A stretch of DNA of 64,000 bases from Eretmocerus hayati (taxonomy: Eukaryota; Arthropoda; Insecta; Hymenoptera; Aphelinidae), in NCBI GenBank assembly GCA_029851415.1, contig CM056744.1, forward strand, positions 97,993,338 through 98,057,337, given 5' to 3'. The notes under the pieces are model-generated. The model made no database searches. It had not been told where the DNA came from and saw only the letters and a program-made list of their open reading frames with translations. The stretch's first letter is position 1; each line of letters begins with the position of its first letter. Below, one piece after another: positions 13,041-25,740 of the stretch. A program made the position numbers and the translations under genes.

Positions 13041-16000
13041 ATCCCTACTGTCGTGGGAGTGAAATAATTTAGAACAAATATTGGCCCATTCGTCAGAGAT
13101 GTCTAACACGACAACAATGTGGATCTCAATTTAATTTACACTCCCCAAGACGTAATATCTACTTAACGAGTACGAATCAAAATACACTCCAAGCAATTCA
13201 TGCTTAAGATTCTAGAATGATGGAAAATCATCTTCGAGTTTCGATTGAAACCTTTCAACACTGAAAGTTCAACAACTTCAAAATCCACCATCCGTTATAT
13301 CCAATCCACCACATCACCAGCACCTCAAAACTCTCTGACTCTCTACAAAACCCACGATGTTGAAAGCGTTCCTCATTAGAGTGCAATTCAGTGACGAACC
13401 AATAACAACCAAGCATTCGCTACATCAGTAATCCAAACTCCTCTCACCCCACGCCATTGTTTTTCCACATCCCGAATGTCCCATGGGATTACCACTCATC
13501 TCATATCCAAATTCGCATGCCGCATGCAGAAAGACTCGCTTGATCGATGATGGAAACGACCAAATTCGACATTTCCATACATATGTACATACATACATAT
13601 ATCGCTAGCCGCTCAGAGAATTAGCCTATAGCCAACCGGATGGTCAAGCAGAAGCAGAAAAGAGCAAACACGGCTGTGGTACGCAATTATTTACGGCTCT
13701 GAAGCGCGTGATGTGCCCAGGCCATCGCACCGCGCCAGAGCGACGGATATTTCGAAACCACGCACAGATGCGAATCTGCGAGCGTCGCGTTTGCATAAAT
13801 GCATGCATGCCCGTACGGCCTCGACTACTGGGGTTTTAGTCAATGGAGTACATGTATATATCCGTACGTGTGTGTGTGTGGGTGTGTGTGGGTGTACGTG
13901 AAGTATGATGGGAGTGGTGGGTCCAAAAATTGCGTAATCCAGCGTGTGAGCAATGCGGACTACGCTGGACGGATCGTAAACTTGCGCTCCGTCACGTGTA
14001 TATTTCGGGGCACGCTCTCGAGTATACGAGTCCCGCATCCGATGCACGCGCTGATCGTATATAACGCTTGTGAGCCTCGTTTGATCCCGGCATGCATGCG
14101 TTGCTGAAATTTCAAGCGAAGCTGGATGGCTTGATGATGCGGAGCTTACTGTGGTGTTGAAACTATTTTATAGGGGTTGTGTGTCGTATAGGGGCGGGAG
14201 CATGTTAGAGCGATTTGTCGTGTACGAGGGTGGGCTTACGTACAACTAGAATGGAAAACACTTATCTGGAGGGAAAAAAATTATTGAGAAGTTGCGGGTG
14301 AGGTTTTTTTGTTGTGTTTGATTTTGTTCACGATCTGTATTACACAATCAGAGTTTCTATTCTTAAAAATTCCCATCACACCTTGTCGTTGGGTGTGAGG
14401 GATTCGATGATAAGTTCTAAAAAAAATTTTGAATAACTATTTCAGAGTCACTTGAATCTTGTCCGTTCAGTCCGCCATTCTTCTTTAGACCGAAGTATTT
14501 GATGATTTTCCAGCAGACAGGGATAATGCAATAATGGGTCTGGTTCATGGCGCACAGTGGGCAAGAATGGAAATTTCTTATCTTAAAAGTAGCACGCTGG
14601 AGTCAACTGAGTTTTAAGCTGAGGGGATTATTGTTTTTCTCACCGTGGGGCGCGGGCTGTCAGCATATTCAACTTTTTCCATCTTAGGATCGGCACAAGA
14701 AACGTGAGAGGTAATAGAATGATGATACTATAATTTTGGCCCAATACGTTAGTCGTACGCTACCAATTTGAGATTTTTATGGCAAAAATGAGCTATCAAC
14801 TACATTTTTATTCTTCCAATAGAATACATTTTCTATCTCAACGAAGCAGCAAAAAAATAATAAAAAATTGGAGCGTAGATAGGAAAAAAAACAGGTGTCA
14901 GTATTTTGACCATAGCTACAAATGCGACTGAGGCCAATCGTCTTCACCCTACAATGAAAAAACCTCCTATCTTTCATATCAAAAGGCATCGAATCGATAG
15001 CGAGATAAAGCACTCTGAAAATCGAGACGTGGCTTTAAGTATAACTCATACAACGAGTCGAAACAGCCAACAATAATCTACGGAATACTACGGCGTTACG
15101 TTCCGTAGAAACAGCAGCAATAGCAGCAGCAGCAGCAGCAGCCGTTGGTCATATAAAGCTAGCCTGTGACGGCATCAGTATCGCAGTATCAAATATATAT
15201 ACCTGTATATAGTTGAGCGCGCCTGCGTTTAAGAGGCAGTGTGGCTTCGACGGACAGGGTCATTCCGAAAAGGCTGGGGCAAACGAGCGAGCCAGCGAGC
15301 GAGCGAGTGGCGTTCGGAGGAGGTAATCGCCCCAACAGAGCAGGCCATCAGCGTGGCCCGGCCGTTATGGCAGCTCGTTATATCCTCTTGCGCCAAAGCC
15401 TTGCCGTTCGCTCTCTGAACAGACTTTATACATATATATTGCTATGCTCACACGCCCTCTAAGCCGTTATCGCTAGAAACGACTTTAAACCCTCGCGCGC
15501 TAGTTTTCTCACGAGTTTTTGCGAGCTTTTGCGATAGCTTGGAAAACCTTGCTATATAAGCTTTTTACAATCGTATGGATTTTTTGAAACGTGCAAGATT
15601 TACAGAAAGCTTGGAATTATGCTTTGCTGCGAATTGGGGTGTGGATTCGAATAAGAATCGGAGGGGGTGATAAAAAAGGGTCTGGGTTGAAGGAGTGTAG
15701 AAGAACTGTTTCTAGATCTTTTTAGGGTGTGAATTTTTCGTTGGTGTGTGTTTTGAGTATTAAATGTCGAGAAACAGATGTTGCTACCGAGTTAGATTGG
15801 TGCTTGACTTGATAACATTTCTATCGATAGTTGATCTAGCGCGATTGCATGGATTATGTCTTAGAATTTTGTTTTGGGGACAATCATGAGTCTTGATTCA
15901 ACGTCCGCAATTCAGGATAGAATTTTTCCAAAACACGGTCCTTGCTATGGTTTTCCTGAATCCCGCTCATTTCTTCGAAAATCTTGGCGCACAGAAGAAA

Positions 16001-17258
16001 TTTTTTGTTTTGGTAGATTTATTCATAGTGGTGTGGATCTTCGAGACGTTTTGCTCAACTTCACGAAGCATTTCTGGTAAAACACATAATCTACACACCT
16101 TTTCCATATGATGACATGGATTCAAATATTCTCCAAGACTTTTTTTACACCGAAATCCAGATCCAAAGAATTTTCACTTCAAGCTGGTTTGAACCATTAA
16201 GTTACATATAATGCCCATCATTGCGGCAAAAGTTCTGAGACATATTATCAAACATTTCATCTTCCATCTGCTATCGGGTATATGATGAGTTAGCGAGACC
16301 ATCGGAAGTTAATGACCATGGAAAATTTTCGTTTCCAGTATTTAAATCTGGATTTCATGCGCCTTCAGTACTGCAATACTTGTGTTAGAATTCCAGATGA
16401 CTAACGCAAATCCGATCTTTACAGCATCGAATGTCTTTGCAGAATTAGTGACTCGGACACTACTCTTTGTCAAAAAATCCTGGAAGAATCAGTCAGCTTA
16501 TTGACTAATACCACTTTGCACACTCAAAATTTCAGAAATGCATCGACTAAACTTCCTGATCGACACCAATATTCGGTATCCATCGCTCAATTCGAAATAC
16601 TGGTCAGTATGCACGTTTCTTTTGGAAATAATTAGCTCACTTTGGAAATTCTGGATCAACGGTCTATCCCAGCTCACTCTTCCAACAAATTCATCATTTC
16701 TTGTAGAACTGACATTTCATATCCAGCAGTGGTTTGCAATAAATGATATTCCACTACAGTACACTTATGGCACACAGGTGAAAACCACCAGCGGAAGCAA
16801 GAAAGAAAGAGACTGATGAAAAAATCGAGCGGTAATATCCTGTAGCGCCTGCCGGTTATAATATCCAGAAGAGTCTGCCACAGCTTGGATTGATGAACGT
16901 ACAGGTCACCGGTCTGCCCGCCCTCTCATAACTTCATATCGCCGCCTTCATACTCGTTGCGATATTACGCTGCTCCCATCACATTTCTTTCCATATCTTT
17001 CATCAGCCTATATACCAACTCTGGGAGTCATTTCAGAAATTTGAAGATTTCCATCTTCGCCATGGTATCACAGGATATCGCGAGATACCACGAATGTGCT
17101 ACTGCTTGAGAAGTAACACAGAGGCTGAGAAATCCAAGATCCCCATGATGAACGTAAATAATTTCTCAATGTTTTCATGATATTGATGAGGTAAGGGCCT
17201 GTTTATGGGAGACCAAGATGCAGGTTGTGACATTTGATCGTAGGGCTTGTTTAAGGTG
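13041..17258. other. no gene recognised
   Basis: Mixed sequence with a GT-rich run at 13868-13892, (AGC)n at 15117-15140 and a CpG-rich stretch at 15230-15480. No credible coding exon. Confidence 0.4.
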
Positions 17259-17283
17259 TTTTTTTTTTTTTTTTTTTTTTTTT
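17259..17283 (+). repeat. T25 homopolymer
   Basis: Uninterrupted T run; it could be an old poly(A) tail on the minus strand. Confidence 0.9.
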
Positions 17284-17849
17284 ATTGAATAGGGAACTTA
17301 GTTTTTAAGAAACTGACCGGACAACTCATCACGACTTTGATTGCAACAATACTTTTTGTAAAAACTTGGATTTGTCACATGTTGCATCTCTTGATTGGTG
17401 ACCTTCCATCACAAGATAATAATAGTTCTTGGGACAAATGTCTGACTAATACTCATGTTCATTTTCGAATTTTTTTCAGCTAAAACCTCAAAATTGGGAA
17501 CAAATCATGGTCATCGGTGAAAATGGCTAACTTTACAACAATTACAGGTACTGTTTTATACTTACGTGCGAATCTGAAGATGATCCACTCGATGTTGCTC
17601 AGGAAAAAGCAGATTGTTGCTGAAGTACTTCGAAAATACCGCTGAAATACTGATGAAGAACTACGTCGAGGGAGCACTGCAAAGTACCGGGAAATGCTGT
17701 TGACATATTGCTAGAGCACTGGTGATTCGCCAAAGATACGAGTTCAAGTACGGTAGAGCATTTGTACAAGCCTTTGGATACTCATGAACCATGGGTTAGT
17801 GATACGAATACCCATCGAAAACATTTGAATACTGGTTATAGGAACAGAT

Positions 17850-18420
17850 GATTCAAGGTACTGCGGAAATATCGGTCTGCGGAAATACCGGTCAAGTACT
17901 CATGAAGTGCCCCACCAGAGGAATTACAGACAATTACAAGACTTGTTGAAATTCTAACGTCACATTCAGATATCATCGAATACTATTTTCATGATGCTAA
18001 AGTAGGCGATAAGGAAGCAGCTCACAAATCAAGTACCGCAAAAGTCCTGCACAAATCCCGCGATGATGCCGATTAAGTACGGGACAAGTACCGCTGGTAT
18101 ACCGCCAAGATACTTCATTACCACTGGTCAAAGAAAAAATGATTCAGAATACTGCGAAAACATCGATCAAGTACTAAGTAGCCCCACCAGAGAAACCACA
18201 TCAAATAACGAAAGACTTGTAGAAATCTAACGACAAATTCAGATACAATTGAATGCTTTCCTCATGATGCTAGAGTGAAGTGATAAGGAAGCAGCTCACG
18301 AATCAAGCGCCACAAAAGTCCCAGAAGTCCCGCGCAAATCCGGAAAATGTACCGATGAAGTACGAGACAAGTACCGCTGATATGCCGCCAAGATACACGT
18401 ACCGCAGAAGTACCGTTCGA
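17850..18420 (+). repeat. two tandem ~290-bp repeats with AAGTACCG motifs
   Basis: Units 17850-18145 and 18146-18420 share GATGATTCA, CCCCACCAGAG, GATAAGGAAGCAGCTCAC, GACAAGTACCGCTG and CCGCCAAGATAC. A partial relative lies at 19985-20150 (GAGTACCGCAGATATACCG). Confidence 0.65.
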
Positions 18421-18610
18421 GTACTAACAAGGTATTGCCACAGAGACTAGACTGCCACGACGCTTGCAGGCCAGTTGCAGCACCTCGGTGCAGCCGGTTC
18501 ATGGAGAAATCGCGGGGACTCGTCCGATTGCTTTAGCACACGGCAGTGTGTGAATGCTCATAATATTGTCATGCTTGATCGATTGTGCCATCAAAACTTG
18601 TGCAAATCGG

Positions 18611-18856
18611 AACTAGAAGTGAAATGATATTATACTCGTAAATCGGCATTGGAGGACTAATTTTATTTCTCTATCGATCTCGAGTTTGAGATCGATTAAT
18701 AGAAAAATTAAAGATCGAGTTTGATCGTGGAGGTGTTAATTAATGAAAAAATTGCATATGACAGACATCGAGAGAAAAAAGTCGCCTGGACCCAGATTTG
18801 AACTGGGGGCTTTCTTCACACCGGGAAAGACACTCTACCAGCTGAGTTATCCAGGG
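18611..18856 (-). mobile_element. inverted copy of the tRNA-derived SINE-like unit
   Basis: The minus strand carries the same tRNA-like head (18856-18782, T loop TTCAAAT) and the same body, head to head with the 19.0-kb copy. The two together form a long hairpin of about 240-base arms. Confidence 0.6.
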
Positions 18857-18882
18857 AACAGGGAACCCTTGTCTTAGAGAAA

Positions 18883-18965
18883 TAAAATTAGTCCTCCAAT
18901 GACGATTTACGAATATAATATCATTTGAAAGATAAGAGGACGAGTCAAGTTCGAAAAGTGTAACC
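18883..18965 (+). repeat. SINE tail fragment between the two heads
   Basis: Repeats the tail part of the 19.0-kb unit (TTAGTCCTCCAATG ... AAAAGTGTAACC, compare 19225-19310) without a tRNA head. Confidence 0.6.
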
Positions 18966-19032
18966 TGATTTCAGGCGCCTTCGGCAAAGAAAAGGCGTGC
19001 ATATGCATGACATCGAGACAAGTGTTCCCTGA

Positions 19033-19310
19033 GCCCTGGATATCTCAGCTGGTAGAGTGTCTTTCCCGGTGTGAAGAAGGCCCCCAGTTCGAATCTGGGT
19101 CCAGGCGACTTTTTTCTCTCGATGTCTGTCATATGCAATTTTTTCATTAATTAACACCTCCACGATCAAACCCGATCGTTAATATCTCAATTAATCGATC
19201 TCAAACTCGAGATTGATAGAGAAATGAAATTAGTCCTCCAATGCCGATTTACGAATATAATATCATTTGAAACTTAAGAGGACGAGTCAAGTTCGAAAAG
19301 TGTAACCGGA
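19033..19310 (+). mobile_element. tRNA-derived SINE-like unit
   Basis: The head (19033-19108) folds like a tRNA. Acceptor GCCTGGA/TCCAGGC pairs apart from one extra C, the D arm is CTCAGCTGGTAGAG, the anticodon stem is TCTTT/GAAGA with an 8-base loop, and the T arm is CCCAG-TTCGAAT-CTGGG. Box A-like CTCAGCTGGTAGAG and box B GTTCGAATC form a pol III promoter. A non-tRNA body follows to GTGTAACC at 19310. The irregular anticodon loop argues against a working tRNA gene. Confidence 0.6.
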
Positions 19311-20469
19311 ACTAGAAATGGTCCTGCATGCATTGTATAGGCCGTTGCTTGTCGCCGGCAGAGTGATTATGTGTTTCAATGATAAATGTTGTGACATTCG
19401 GCGGTTTCGCACAGATTAGCAGAAGACGCAAGCAGCGACCAAACAGCCAGTGGCGAGCGCGTTTTTGTGTATTGAAAACCTCATTGTATCTCAACTCCTA
19501 ATCCTCAGATCGACTTCATGATTGAGATGGTCATTGTCGAGTCGATGCTCTTGGAGATGCATCTTGCACAAACTCTCGGCCTCGCTTCGATAAAATCAGA
19601 AGAATTGTTGAAAAATACGTGTTTAAGCTCTCGCGCCCCGTGACTTTCTATCGGAAAAAGTAAGCGACAAAGTGTCAAGGAAAGATTTTCTCTGCACATG
19701 ACAAGGTTCAGGAATGTGTGAGCTTCCACCACCTCGAATTTGAAAGCTTTTTGACAATCAAAGAGAGACCGAGAGGAACATTTCTCGATCTTCTCATGTT
19801 AGCTTATATATTATACAAGAGAGTCCGCGTGATTTTGCGCAGGTAGTGCGCGCGGCGCTCACCATGCGAGCGTTGGTAGAGTTGGATATCCCCTTCAACT
19901 CAAGTTTCGGTGGCAATACCATCAGAAAATCACAATGCAATGGTGATAATCCTGATGTCGAGTCAAAATACCATCAATACTCCTTGCATACTGCTGGAGT
20001 ACTGGCAAGGTATATGGAGTATGGGATGAGTACCGCAGATATACCGTCGAGATACTCTATCACTATCAGTAAAAGAAACAGACATAATCAAAGATAAGAG
20101 GTAAGCCAAATTATTGCAGAAGTACCGACCAAGTACTAATGAGGTATACGAAGGGGAAAATACTACGGGAAAATCACAGTGGCCTTGCCATTTGATTATT
20201 ACATCCCTGATACCAAGTCTGAATGGATTAGATGCTTCCAGTTGTAACAATCATACCCAAACCTCTCAAGGCTGACTTAGGTTTAGCATGCTTGTACAGA
20301 GCCAAAGTGCTTACCACTACGGTACCAGTTAGCAAACAAATCACAAGCAATGTAACACTCTATATTATACAGTAGAGCTATAAAAGCACATTACGGTGAG
20401 TTAACCGCAAGCAGTCGACTCGTACCTTTCTCGTCTCAGGGCGCACCCAGAGCCAAACAAGTTAGTGAT

Positions 20470-20705
20470 AAAGCTGCCGGTACTCCTCTCCCTCTTTGGG
20501 TTCACCCGAAGAGGGCGAGAAGTCAGACGGCCAGTCGCCGGTACTCCCAGTGGTTAGCATGAAGACACCGTTGATCGTGTCTATCGCCCGGGTACACCCG
20601 GGTCACCGATCACCCTCCGAATACCAAATCCTACCACTCCATGGGTACACCCGTGGCGAAGAGGAAAGGCCCGCAAGTACACTCCGGCTACCGGTAGAGT
20701 CAGTC
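20470..20705 (+). repeat. GC-rich repeat-like patch with GGGTACACCCG palindromes
   Basis: CCGGTACTCC and GGGT(A/T)CACCCG motifs each recur two or three times. It resembles a retroelement tail, but no second copy is in the window. Confidence 0.3.
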
Positions 20706-21599
20706 ATACACATGTAATTTATATTTGAGGTAGACCGATTGGTGGAATGTAGACTTCTTTTTTGTGGATCGGTCAAGCATTTGATTTATTTTCATTATTG
20801 ACTACGTTCCACCCATCAAATTTACATGAGCCTCATCAGGGCTGAAAATATTCAAAACATTCATCAATATGTCGTTAGATTGAAAGATAGTTCAACAACT
20901 ATAATCTCGATAATTACCTCGTATGAAATGATCAAATTCCAATCATCGCAGATGGAAAAATTACAACATTTCCGTTTCATATCATTAGATACATGTCCGC
21001 AATTGTACTTTTCAACCATAGTTTCGAAGTGTTATCGAAAATTGAAATAGACCGAATCATGTAATACACGTACACGTGAATTGAGAACGTCAAGGGCTTA
21101 TACTCAAAAGTTCTCTTTTGTATGTTTTAGATCAACTCCAATGTAAATATGTAAATCTCTTCCATTTTTATTACAATATGTTGAATTTTCTGACAACTGA
21201 TTTGAGTCTTTTCAAAACCTAAACCCTGATCCTTGCAACCCCAGAATATCCCTCAATTACGAAGTTTACAACCCCAATTCTTTTTATCGATTCCATCCCG
21301 AATATTCTTCGACTAGTTATATCCCCCCAAAAAATAACCAATCTGTCACAACCCAAAAAATCGAAGGATCACACACTCTCAAGATACAATTTCACTCATG
21401 TCAGAAATTTACAATTCACCACACGACCTTCTCGAGCAACAAAAAATCTCCTCACAACCTAAACACACATGCACACACACACTCATCAGCAAAACCTCTC
21501 ACATCCCGCATATTCACCAACATACACGCCCAACTCACTCAGATAGCATAGTAAAAGTCCTCTTTCAGCTCTACGGACACCTCTATATCTTTATACATA

Positions 21600-22332
21600 T
21601 CTATATATTTATCGCTCTTGGGAGAGGGTGGTAGTAGTATAACGGTGTGGTCGTTGCATGCAGGGGTGGCAAAAAGCTCGCTCGGCTCACCAGCAGCATC
21701 GCCTCTCGACTCGCTCGCTTCATACCTCTCACCCTCCAAAGCGAACGAGGCGAGGCGAGCAGCGCTCGTTTGCAGAAAATCGTCGGTGAGAGGGTAGGTC
21801 GACGTGGGAAGGGTGAGGGGGGGGGGGAGTGGTGGAAGGGTATGAGAACGCGCGTGTGCGGCCGGCGTGGAAAGCCCTCTTTCGCAGCTGGAGAGATAGC
21901 CTCGCTCGCTTTTCTACCATCTCTCTCTCTCTCTCTAGCATCGCGCATCGCATCGCTCGTTGCCGCCCTCTGCGTGTTTCCGCGTTTGCCCACAGGGCAT
22001 GTCCCTGCCTGCCTGGCTTCTCTCGCTTGCTTCATCCCGCAGCTCTCTCGCCTTGCAGCTTTTGCCTCTCTAACCGAACAACTATTGACCGTCTACCTTC
22101 GAATCTACTAATCTGTAAAACCTAACCTCTAAATTAAAAAAAATTTCATCTCTCCAGTTAGATTCAGAATATTTAGATCTTCCATGTGTTACTATCGTAA
22201 GCGATGTGATTTAAAGAATAGATTTTAGCGGGAATTTTGAATTTTCAAAAGCATGACAAGAGTTTCTCAGCTATATATACGCGAAGCAAGCCGGTGCGCT
22301 CTCATCCCCTTTGGTGGCACGCTCGGTGGCGT

Positions 22333-22366
<34 letters not shown>

Positions 22367-22391
22367 GGTGGCGGCACGCCCGCTCACTCAC

Positions 22392-22431
<40 letters not shown>

Positions 22432-22880
22432 ATCCTAGTGGAATCGAGCAACGCGCAGCACGCCATCCTATATCCTATACCTACCCAACCCCCTTGTTCT
22501 ATATAGCTTGACTCGACTCTCGCCTTGCTCGCTTGCTCGCTCGCTCGCTCGCTCTCTGCGGCTGATGCAGAACCCGGCGCTCGTTAACCTACCCTCCCTC
22601 CCTCCTCCCCCCATCCTCCTTCTCTGCACTATACTACTGCGCCTCGAGCTTTAACTTTTGACGGATCGGCGAGCTCGAGCGTGCGAGACTACCTCTCTCA
22701 CTCTCTCAGGATAGGATGAGGGGGTGGAATAGATAGGGGGATGAGAAGGTTCTTTTTTTTTGCAGCGATGGGCCACGCGGGAGTGGTGCGCGCGCGAGCG
22801 ATTGACGCTATATATTGCTGGCTGACTGACGAAGAGTAGCAGAGGAGAGAGAGAAAGAGAGTGAGCTTAATTGCTCGGGC
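21600..22880. other. CpG-rich low-complexity island
   Basis: Dense CTCGCT, GCTCG and CT runs with TATATA and GAGAGA patches. No splice-consistent gene. It may be an open-chromatin or promoter region, by composition only. Similar islands lie at 15050-15480, 46700-47200, 51700-52100, 54080-55070 and 59600-60080. Confidence 0.4.
22334..22430 (+). repeat. (GCA)10 followed by (CT)n
   Basis: GCA units at 22335-22365, then a (CT)~18 run at 22393-22428. Translations as poly-Q, poly-S or poly-A are by-products. Confidence 0.9.
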
Positions 22881-23420
22881 AGGCTATTCAAGCTGATGAG
22901 ATCGAGCTTAACTTGGTAATATCGCACTTTAAAGTAGTACTGTTGTAAACTCACTTTTCAAACACCGATTCAGCCTAAATTCCGTCAGAAGCTTTGTATT
23001 GGCCTGGTCATACTTTAATCAAGATTTCAGAAGCCTATGCTTTGTAAAACCCCAAAAAACAATACACAGACGTAGGCATTTTTATCTTATTAGTGACATA
23101 TTTGTGAATTTACGATGAATAGGGACTTGACATAATTCCGGGAAATGTTGTATTTTGAGTGTTCACGGCGAAATAGGTATAGGAAAAAAAGTTTGAAAAT
23201 TTTATGACGCCTCTATGGTTTTTAAATCATCATTCAAATTTTGACCATTTGAATTGGCGCCATCCTATATGGCGGCGGCTGCACATGTGCCACTAAATTC
23301 CCCAACTGTTGTGATGACATTTCTCATCGGAAATTCTCATCGGTATCACAATCGAGAGCTTATTTTACTCAGATAACAGAAGTTCGCGGTGAAAAAAAGC
23401 AGGTTTGTCTCAGAATCAAT

Positions 23421-23476
23421 AGGTTTATTCGATTACGGCGGCCACGCCGGCATGGCCGGCGTAATCGAATAAACCT
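23421..23476. mobile_element. minimal palindrome with the same AGGTTTATTCG ends
   Basis: A 56-bp near-perfect hairpin, AGGTTTATTCGATTACG ... CGTAATCGAATAAACCT. Its terminal 11-15 bases match the 46.1-kb element. It lies inside a larger inverted pair (GGCGCCAT..ATATGGCGGC near 23257 and GCCGCCATATTGAATGGCGCC near 23520). Confidence 0.6.
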
Positions 23477-24419
23477 ATCGTGGAAAACACTCTGAAGTCA
23501 CGTGACTCATGTCCAGTTGCCGCCATATTGAATGGCGCCAACTCAAAAACTGAAAAACTTCAGACTCAAATTTAAGTCACTTTGACAACAGAAAATTCCC
23601 GAATTTCCACATATCGCGTTTATTTCAACGTAAACTTCCATAATATGATCATTTCCAAATAATTTTTGTAGTCATGTCAGTTTTCTACACGGCTAAGCCC
23701 CCAAGCTAACCAGGCTCTGTAAAAGAATTTTCAAATGTGTTTTCTGACATTACAAATCGCAATATGGGAGCTTATTCAAATCCAACAGGTGAAACATGAT
23801 CGAAATTATTTTCCCATAAGATCACATGTTAAAATCATGAAAACTTGAAAGCTAACAAGTCCTTCCATAGGCTACCTACGCCTCGGGAACTTCATTTGAG
23901 TAAACTGTGAGCCAAATACTAGCTATGTTTATGATCTGATCAAAATCCATCAGGTCAATCGATTCACGACAGTACTATCCTTATGTAGTCATGGAATTCG
24001 GGTGTTTCATTGTGAGTGAGCTTTTGAGTAGGCTAGCTGGGATCGGAGATCCGTATTTTGATGGACTCAAACTCGATTTTTAGAAAAAAGTTGAGATGAC
24101 TGAGGCTGCAAAATTCGTTAAACTCATCGGTGGATGACGCTTATCTCGATTCCTTGGCGTTCTGATCATCTCGGATTAAGACGATGGCCAATACCGGCCT
24201 AAAGAAGTCTGCTAGATTTCATTAAAAACGTAGTTCCGGAAGTACGTACTCAAAATTCATCCAATCAACTCCACAATCTTGACACACACGGTAGAAAGTC
24301 GTAGAATTGTGGGAAAGTCAGTGACTTGCTTGACAACAATCTCAGAATCTTAAAAACTATCTCGGGAGTAGAAAGCCTTTGAGGTTAAGCCACAGTCATA
24401 CTCTTGATGTCCCGGATAG

Positions 24420-24590
24420 AAAATCCGATCCGGCGTCCGGACCCAAAGATCCGAGACGGAGCCGGCTGCACTCCGGCCGCCTGAATTTCAAGCTCAGTTT
24501 AGCATCCGGCCAACCGACCCGGATTTGATCCGTCTCGGATTGGGCTGCGATACGGATAGTTCGCCGGACTGGAGCCGGTGCATAACTTGA
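24420..24590. repeat. GC-rich patch with GATCCGAGACGG motifs (left)
   Basis: CCGG-rich island in AT-rich DNA. GATCCGAGACGGAGCCGGCTGC and GATCCGTCTCGGAT are internally inverted. A related patch in opposite orientation lies at 25550-25740. Confidence 0.45.
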
Positions 24591-25549
24591 TCAGTGCCTG
24601 TGAGCTGACGAGCTCAGAATCATGCCGTCTGCATGAGGGGTAATTCACTTCGGGAAATGTCATCATTCTGATTTTAGTCATTCCTAATCTATTTGATAAA
24701 CTCCGTGACTCTTGAATATAAAATTTGGCGTATGCAAGAGAGCCAATAACAGCTAGGCGATGGTTTTCTGGAAACAATTCACCTTTGTTCAAGTACTTTT
24801 TGGCTCCATCAAAACCTCGTATCTCGGTTTAGTAGATGACCCGTTCCGTTTCCACCAATTTTTTGAGATTACCAAATGCTGACTCTCGAACCTGTGGCTA
24901 AGCGAGGACATTAGATGCATATTACATCAAATATTAATATTTTTACGGTGTATAAGCTGGGGATATTATTCGTGACGGTATAGGCTTTTTTGAGTTTTTT
25001 GGCTATCAAATGCTCCAAGATCCTCATGATGAATGTTTAACGAAAATTGAAATTTCGACGTTGAAAACGCTCTGCGATTTTCTATGTATTCTTGATGGAT
25101 TTAAGATGCATCAAGGATGGTCCAATTTAATTCGTTAAAATGAATTGAATGTTCGATTAAGAAAAATGACGTCTATGATTCTAAACGCGTTTTATCCATA
25201 TTATGAAAAAGGAAAGAAGAGAGAAGTATCTCGTTTACACTTCAGAAAATTTAACTATTACACTTTTGGGATGGTGAGCTAAGCATTGACCTACTTGTGT
25301 GGCAAGAAATGGTGTATCTGATATCGAGGTTCGATTTTGACAGGCGGTTCTCGAGCAGCTTATAGAATACACATAATGCCTCGAGCCAAAACATAACCTC
25401 AAATGTTACCAACACCTGGATCATACATGGACAAGTTTTTCTCTACACAGCTCAGATGCATTGACATACCACTACTTGTAGAGAAAATCTCTTTTGTCAT
25501 CTCAAAGGGAGTGAATCAAGTCGAAATCAACAACCCACAAAATCCTGAT

Positions 25550-25740
25550 CGACTCGACTTCTGCCCGCGCATGCCCTACGGCCTGACCGAGGCCGGTGTG
25601 GTTCCCATCCGTTTCCTGAAGCCGGGTGGCAGCCGGCCCCGTCACGGATCCAGAACGGTGTGGTCAGCCGGGCCGTAGCCGCCTCAGGACAGTGGCCGGC
25701 GATCAGGCGGACGGATCCGTCACGGATCTTTTTCCAACAC
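25550..25740. repeat. GC-rich patch with GATCCGTGACGG motifs (right)
   Basis: The reverse complement reads GGATCCGTGACGGGGCCGGCTG, resembling the 24.4-kb patch. Both may be ends of one element. Confidence 0.45.

Noticed and set aside
19033..19108. Functional tRNA gene
   Set aside because: Extra acceptor base, 8-base anticodon loop and presence as part of repeated units point to a SINE head.
22237..22511. Frames encoding poly-Q, poly-S, poly-A and SLSLSL runs
   Set aside because: They are translations of (GCA)n and (CT)n microsatellites in all three frames.
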